A stretch of 7,745 nt of DNA from Sphingobacteriales bacterium (GTDB taxonomy: Bacteria > Bacteroidota > Bacteroidia > Chitinophagales > Chitinophagaceae): the NCBI GenBank assembly GCA_004294195.1, contig REAQ01000049.1, positions 1-7,745 on the forward strand, written 5' to 3'. The notes under the pieces are model-generated. The model had not been told where the DNA came from. It saw only the letters and a program-made list of their open reading frames with translations, and did not search any database. Every line of letters starts with the position of its first letter. The first letter of the stretch is position 1. Of this stretch, positions 5,824-7,745 are shown piece after piece. The position numbers were made by a program, and so were the translations under genes.

Positions 5824-5848
5824 TTTGATTTCCGGAATTCCGGGATTC
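5791..5848. repeat. Direct repeat ATTCCGGGATTC with a CCGGAATTCCGG palindrome before rplK
   Basis: ATTCCGGGATTC occurs at 5791-5802 and 5837-5848. CCGGAATTCCGG at 5832-5843 is a perfect 12-bp palindrome overlapping the second copy, and further diverged TTCCG units lie between. The block occupies the rplK promoter spacer. It resembles the GGAATTC repeat before hpf at 579-629. Confidence 0.6.
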
Positions 5849-5860
5849 TACTTACCTTTG
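5824..5860 (+). promoter_or_regulatory. Promoter of the rplK-rplA-rplJ operon
   Basis: TACCTTTG at 5853-5860 is a perfect Bacteroidota -7 element. TTTG at 5824-5827 is the nearest -33 candidate, but the 25-nt spacer is longer than usual, so the -33 call is weak. The predicted start near 5866 leaves a leader of about 80 nt before rplK. Confidence 0.55.
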
Positions 5861-5894
5861 CAGCCCCAAGAAAAAGTTCTTTATTGAATGGATT

Positions 5895-5917
5895 TGGGAG
5901 TTGTCCCAGAATGGGAT
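5895..5917 (+). promoter_or_regulatory. Alternative-hairpin leader upstream of rplK
   Basis: TCCCA (5904-5908) can pair with TGGGA upstream (5895-5899, loop GTTG) or with TGGGA downstream (5912-5916, loop GAA), so the two hairpins exclude each other. In many bacteria L1 represses its operon by binding a structured site in the rplK leader. The position fits such a site, but I cannot confirm the L1 recognition motif. Confidence 0.35.
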
Positions 5918-5944
5918 GACGTTATCACCAAAAAACTTGAAAAA

Positions 5945-6388
5945 ATGGCAAAAGAAATTACCGGCTTCGTTAAGCTGCAGGTAAAAGGCGGCCAGGCGAA
6001 TCCCGCACCACCCGTAGGACCTGCATTGGGTTCCAAAGGTGTGAACATCATGGAGTTCTGTAAGCAGTTCAATGCTAGAACCCAGGATAAAATGGGCAAG
6101 GTCCTTCCTGTACTGATTACCGTTTATTCCGACAAATCCTTTGAATTTGTCATCAAAACTCCTCCGGCTGCAGTTCAGCTGCTGGAAGCTGCAAAACTCC
6201 AAAGTGGTTCCAAAGAGCCTAATCGCTCCAAAGTAGGTAAGGTTAACTGGCAACAAGTTGAGGCTATCGCCAAAGACAAAATGCCTGACCTGAACTGTTT
6301 CACCCTGGAAAGCGCCATGCTTATGGTGGCCGGTACGGCCCGAAGCATGGGAATTACCGTTGACGGAAAAGCTCCCTGGGAGAATTAA
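5945..6388 (+). CDS. rplK: 50S ribosomal protein L11
   Basis: L11 binds the GTPase-associated region of 23S rRNA at the base of the L7/L12 stalk and takes part in factor-dependent GTP hydrolysis and the stringent response. The 147-residue protein is of normal length. The N-terminal domain shows the Pro-rich thiostrepton-site loop [16 protein letters not shown] (19-34). The C-terminal RNA-binding domain carries the family signature with [26 protein letters not shown] and GTARSMGI. I chose the ATG at 5945, which gives the standard [13 protein letters not shown] start. The frame stays open upstream to an ATG at 5888, but those 19 extra residues do not resemble L11 and overlap the leader hairpin. 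It is the first gene of the operon, 36 nt before rplA. Confidence 0.97.
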   Translation: MAKEITGFVKLQVKGGQANPAPPVGPALGSKGVNIMEFCKQFNARTQDKMGKVLPVLITVYSDKSFEFVIKTPPAAVQLLEAAKLQSGSKEPNRSKVGKVNWQQVEAIAKDKMPDLNCFTLESAMLMVAGTARSMGITVDGKAPWEN

Positions 6389-6424
6389 TTCATTAACCAT
6401 CCAACAGGATAAAAAAAGATTACA

Positions 6425-7117
6425 ATGGGAATCACTAAAAACCGTAAGTCAGCGGATGGCAAAGTGGATAAGAATAAAGTATATTCACTCCATGACGCTT
6501 CTGCGCTGGTAAAAGAAGTTAATTGCACAAAATTTGATAGTTCTGTAGACCTCCATATTCGTCTTGGCGTTGATCCCAAGAAAGCCGACCAGGCGATCAG
6601 GGGTACCGTCACCCTTCCACACGGAACAGGTAAAACCAAGAAGGTACTTGTTCTTTGCACACCTGATAAAGAGGGCGACGCAAAGAATGCTGGTGCTGAT
6701 TTCGTTGGCCTGGATGAATTCATCCAAAAGATCGAAGGCGGCTGGACAGATGTTGACGTGATTGTAGCCACGCCTTCCGTGATGCCTCGCATTGGTAAGC
6801 TGGGTAAGATCCTCGGTCCCCGTAACCTCATGCCGAACCCTAAGACAGGAACGGTTACCAATGACGTAGCTGCAGCTGTAGCTGATGTTAAGGCAGGTAA
6901 GGTTGCGTTTAAAGTTGATAAAGCAGGGATCATTCACGCTTCTATCGGCAGGGTTAGTTTCCCTCCGCAGAAACTGGCCGAAAACAGCCAGGAGTTCCTG
7001 AATGCGATCATTAAGGCAAAGCCTTCTACCGCAAAAGGAACTTATCTGAAAAGCATTTTCATGGCCAGCACCATGAGCCCCAGCATTTCTATTGACACCA
7101 AAGCGCTGATCCACTGA
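6425..7117 (+). CDS. rplA: 50S ribosomal protein L1
   Basis: L1 forms the mobile stalk that helps release deacylated tRNA from the E site, and in many bacteria it represses translation of its own operon by binding the mRNA leader. The 230-residue protein is full length. Domain I begins with MGITKNRK and the stretch [22 protein letters not shown]. Domain II includes the L1 signature at residues 120-144 ([20 protein letters not shown], then KTGTV), after which the chain returns to domain I ([18 protein letters not shown], then the C-terminal SIDTKALIH). It lies between rplK and rplJ with 36-nt spacers on both sides, clearly the same operon. Confidence 0.98.
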   Translation: MGITKNRKSADGKVDKNKVYSLHDASALVKEVNCTKFDSSVDLHIRLGVDPKKADQAIRGTVTLPHGTGKTKKVLVLCTPDKEGDAKNAGADFVGLDEFIQKIEGGWTDVDVIVATPSVMPRIGKLGKILGPRNLMPNPKTGTVTNDVAAAVADVKAGKVAFKVDKAGIIHASIGRVSFPPQKLAENSQEFLNAIIKAKPSTAKGTYLKSIFMASTMSPSISIDTKALIH

Positions 7118-7153
7118 TCCGTTTTGGCAACGTAAACTTTTAAAAGCTTAACA

Positions 7154-7681
7154 ATGAACAAGCAGGAAAAAAATGAAGTGATCGATATACTGAAAGACAA
7201 GTTCTCCCAGTATAACAACTTCTATCTTACCAATACAGAATCCCTGACCGTAGAACAGGTTGGCAAACTCCGCAGGATCTGCTTCGATAAGAAAGTAGAA
7301 ATGAAGGTGGCTAAGAACACCCTTATCCGTAAAGCACTGGAGCAATTGGATAGCGCCCGTTTTGAAGGCACATTTGATTCTCTCAATGGCGTAACGGCAC
7401 TCCTTTTCTCTGAGAATCCCAAGGAGCCGGCCCTCATCATCAGCAGCTTCCGAAAGGAAATCAATACGGAGAGACCCGTGCTGAAAGCTGCCTTCATTGA
7501 TGGCGATGTATTTGTTGGCGATAACCAGCTGAACACACTGAAAGAACTGAAGAGCAAGGCAGACCTGGTGGGCGAAATCATCGGTATGCTGCAGTCTCCG
7601 GCGAAGAATGTGATCAGCGCGCTGAATGCCGGTGGCAAGCTGGCCAGCCTGGTGAAAGCACTGGAAGAAAGAGCACAATAA
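7154..7681 (+). CDS. rplJ: 50S ribosomal protein L10
   Basis: L10 anchors the L7/L12 dimers to the ribosome and, with L11, binds the GTPase-associated rRNA. The 175-residue protein matches the family length. Its N-terminal rRNA-binding domain contains the conserved FYLTNTESLTVEQVGKLRR and VEMKVAKNTLIRKAL, followed by the central alpha/beta part with NPKEPALIISSF. The C-terminal helix that carries L7/L12 dimers is present (VISALNAGGKLASLVKALEERAQ), so the gene is intact. The ATG at 7154 gives the expected N-terminus MNKQEKNEVIDILK. The stop TAA (7679-7681) lies inside the first of two AATAGCTATT palindromes. rplL should follow beyond the window. Confidence 0.97.
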   Translation: MNKQEKNEVIDILKDKFSQYNNFYLTNTESLTVEQVGKLRRICFDKKVEMKVAKNTLIRKALEQLDSARFEGTFDSLNGVTALLFSENPKEPALIISSFRKEINTERPVLKAAFIDGDVFVGDNQLNTLKELKSKADLVGEIIGMLQSPAKNVISALNAGGKLASLVKALEERAQ

Positions 7682-7710
7682 TAGCTATTTGCTAATAGCT
7701 ATTAGCTAAT
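7680..7710. repeat. Overlapping AATAGCTATT palindromes after rplJ
   Basis: AATAGCTATT occurs at 7680-7689 and 7694-7703. The second is part of a perfect 16-bp palindrome, GCTAATAGCTATTAGC (7691-7706), which overlaps a further palindrome ATTAGCTAAT (7701-7710). It overlaps the rplJ stop codon. Hairpins here could act in processing or attenuation between rplJ and rplL; no T-tract makes a plain terminator unlikely. Confidence 0.6.
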
Positions 7711-7719
7711 ATAATCCCA

Positions 7720-7740
7720 GCCTATGGGGAGATCGTAGGC
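7720..7740 (+). other. Hairpin in the rplJ-rplL spacer
   Basis: GCCTATG (7720-7726) pairs with CGTAGGC (7734-7740), with one U-G wobble and a GGGAGAT loop. It is followed by AATTT at the window edge. It could be an attenuator or processing site that raises rplL output relative to rplJ; the following sequence is needed to judge it. Confidence 0.4.
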
Positions 7741-7745
7741 AATTT

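Noticed and set aside
5888..5944. Upstream in-frame ATG that would extend L11 by 19 residues
   Set aside because: The extension does not resemble L11, overlaps the leader hairpins, and the ATG at 5945 gives the canonical MAKEITGF start.

Overview
The window reads as a Bacteroidota chromosome, most likely Chitinophagaceae and Chitinophaga-like. The grounds are the gene order (Xer recombinase, HPF, a Thr-Tyr-Gly-Thr tRNA cluster, tuf, tRNA-Trp, secE, nusG, then rplK-rplA-rplJ), two perfect copies of the Bacteroidota -7 promoter element TAnnTTTG, AT-rich start regions without clear Shine-Dalgarno sequences, and an Ala/Lys-only histone H1-like protein. The genus is inferred from protein flavour, not from a search.

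Layout. Positions 1-576 hold the 3' part of a XerC/D-type tyrosine recombinase. A repeat-rich spacer follows, then hpf (744-1043) with a strong intrinsic terminator. A promoter at about 1125-1153 starts a tRNA cluster: Thr(UGU), Tyr(GUA), Gly(UCC), Thr(GGU). tuf (EF-Tu) follows at 1704-2891 with its own terminator. After a long inverted repeat come tRNA-Trp, secE 14 nt later, and nusG, which overlaps the secE stop by one base. A terminator closes this unit at 3858-3886. A LacI-family regulator (3930-4940, +) and a convergent Lys/Ala-rich H1-like gene (5057-5518, -) follow, sharing a bidirectional terminator between them. A gene-free stretch of about 330 nt leads to a promoter with a perfect -7 element, a leader with two competing hairpins, and rplK, rplA and rplJ. 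The window ends in the spacer where rplL would be expected.

The genes form a translation, transcription and secretion core: EF-Tu with tRNAs, the stalk-base proteins L11, L1 and L10, HPF for ribosome hibernation, SecE for the translocon and NusG to couple RNA polymerase and ribosome.

The most striking anomaly is nusG. Its NGN domain lacks about 26 residues compared with E. coli NusG, and at the same place the frame is broken: a 36-codon 5' ORF ends in TAATG, where a 127-codon 3' ORF begins. It could be a real lesion, a sequence error, or a split or frameshifted gene. A second unusual point is that the normally contiguous nusG-rplK junction is interrupted by the lacI-type and H1-like genes. 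Several short inverted or direct repeats sit in the spacers, two of them just upstream of promoter regions. I see no CRISPR array, insertion sequence, phage gene or new multi-gene system here.
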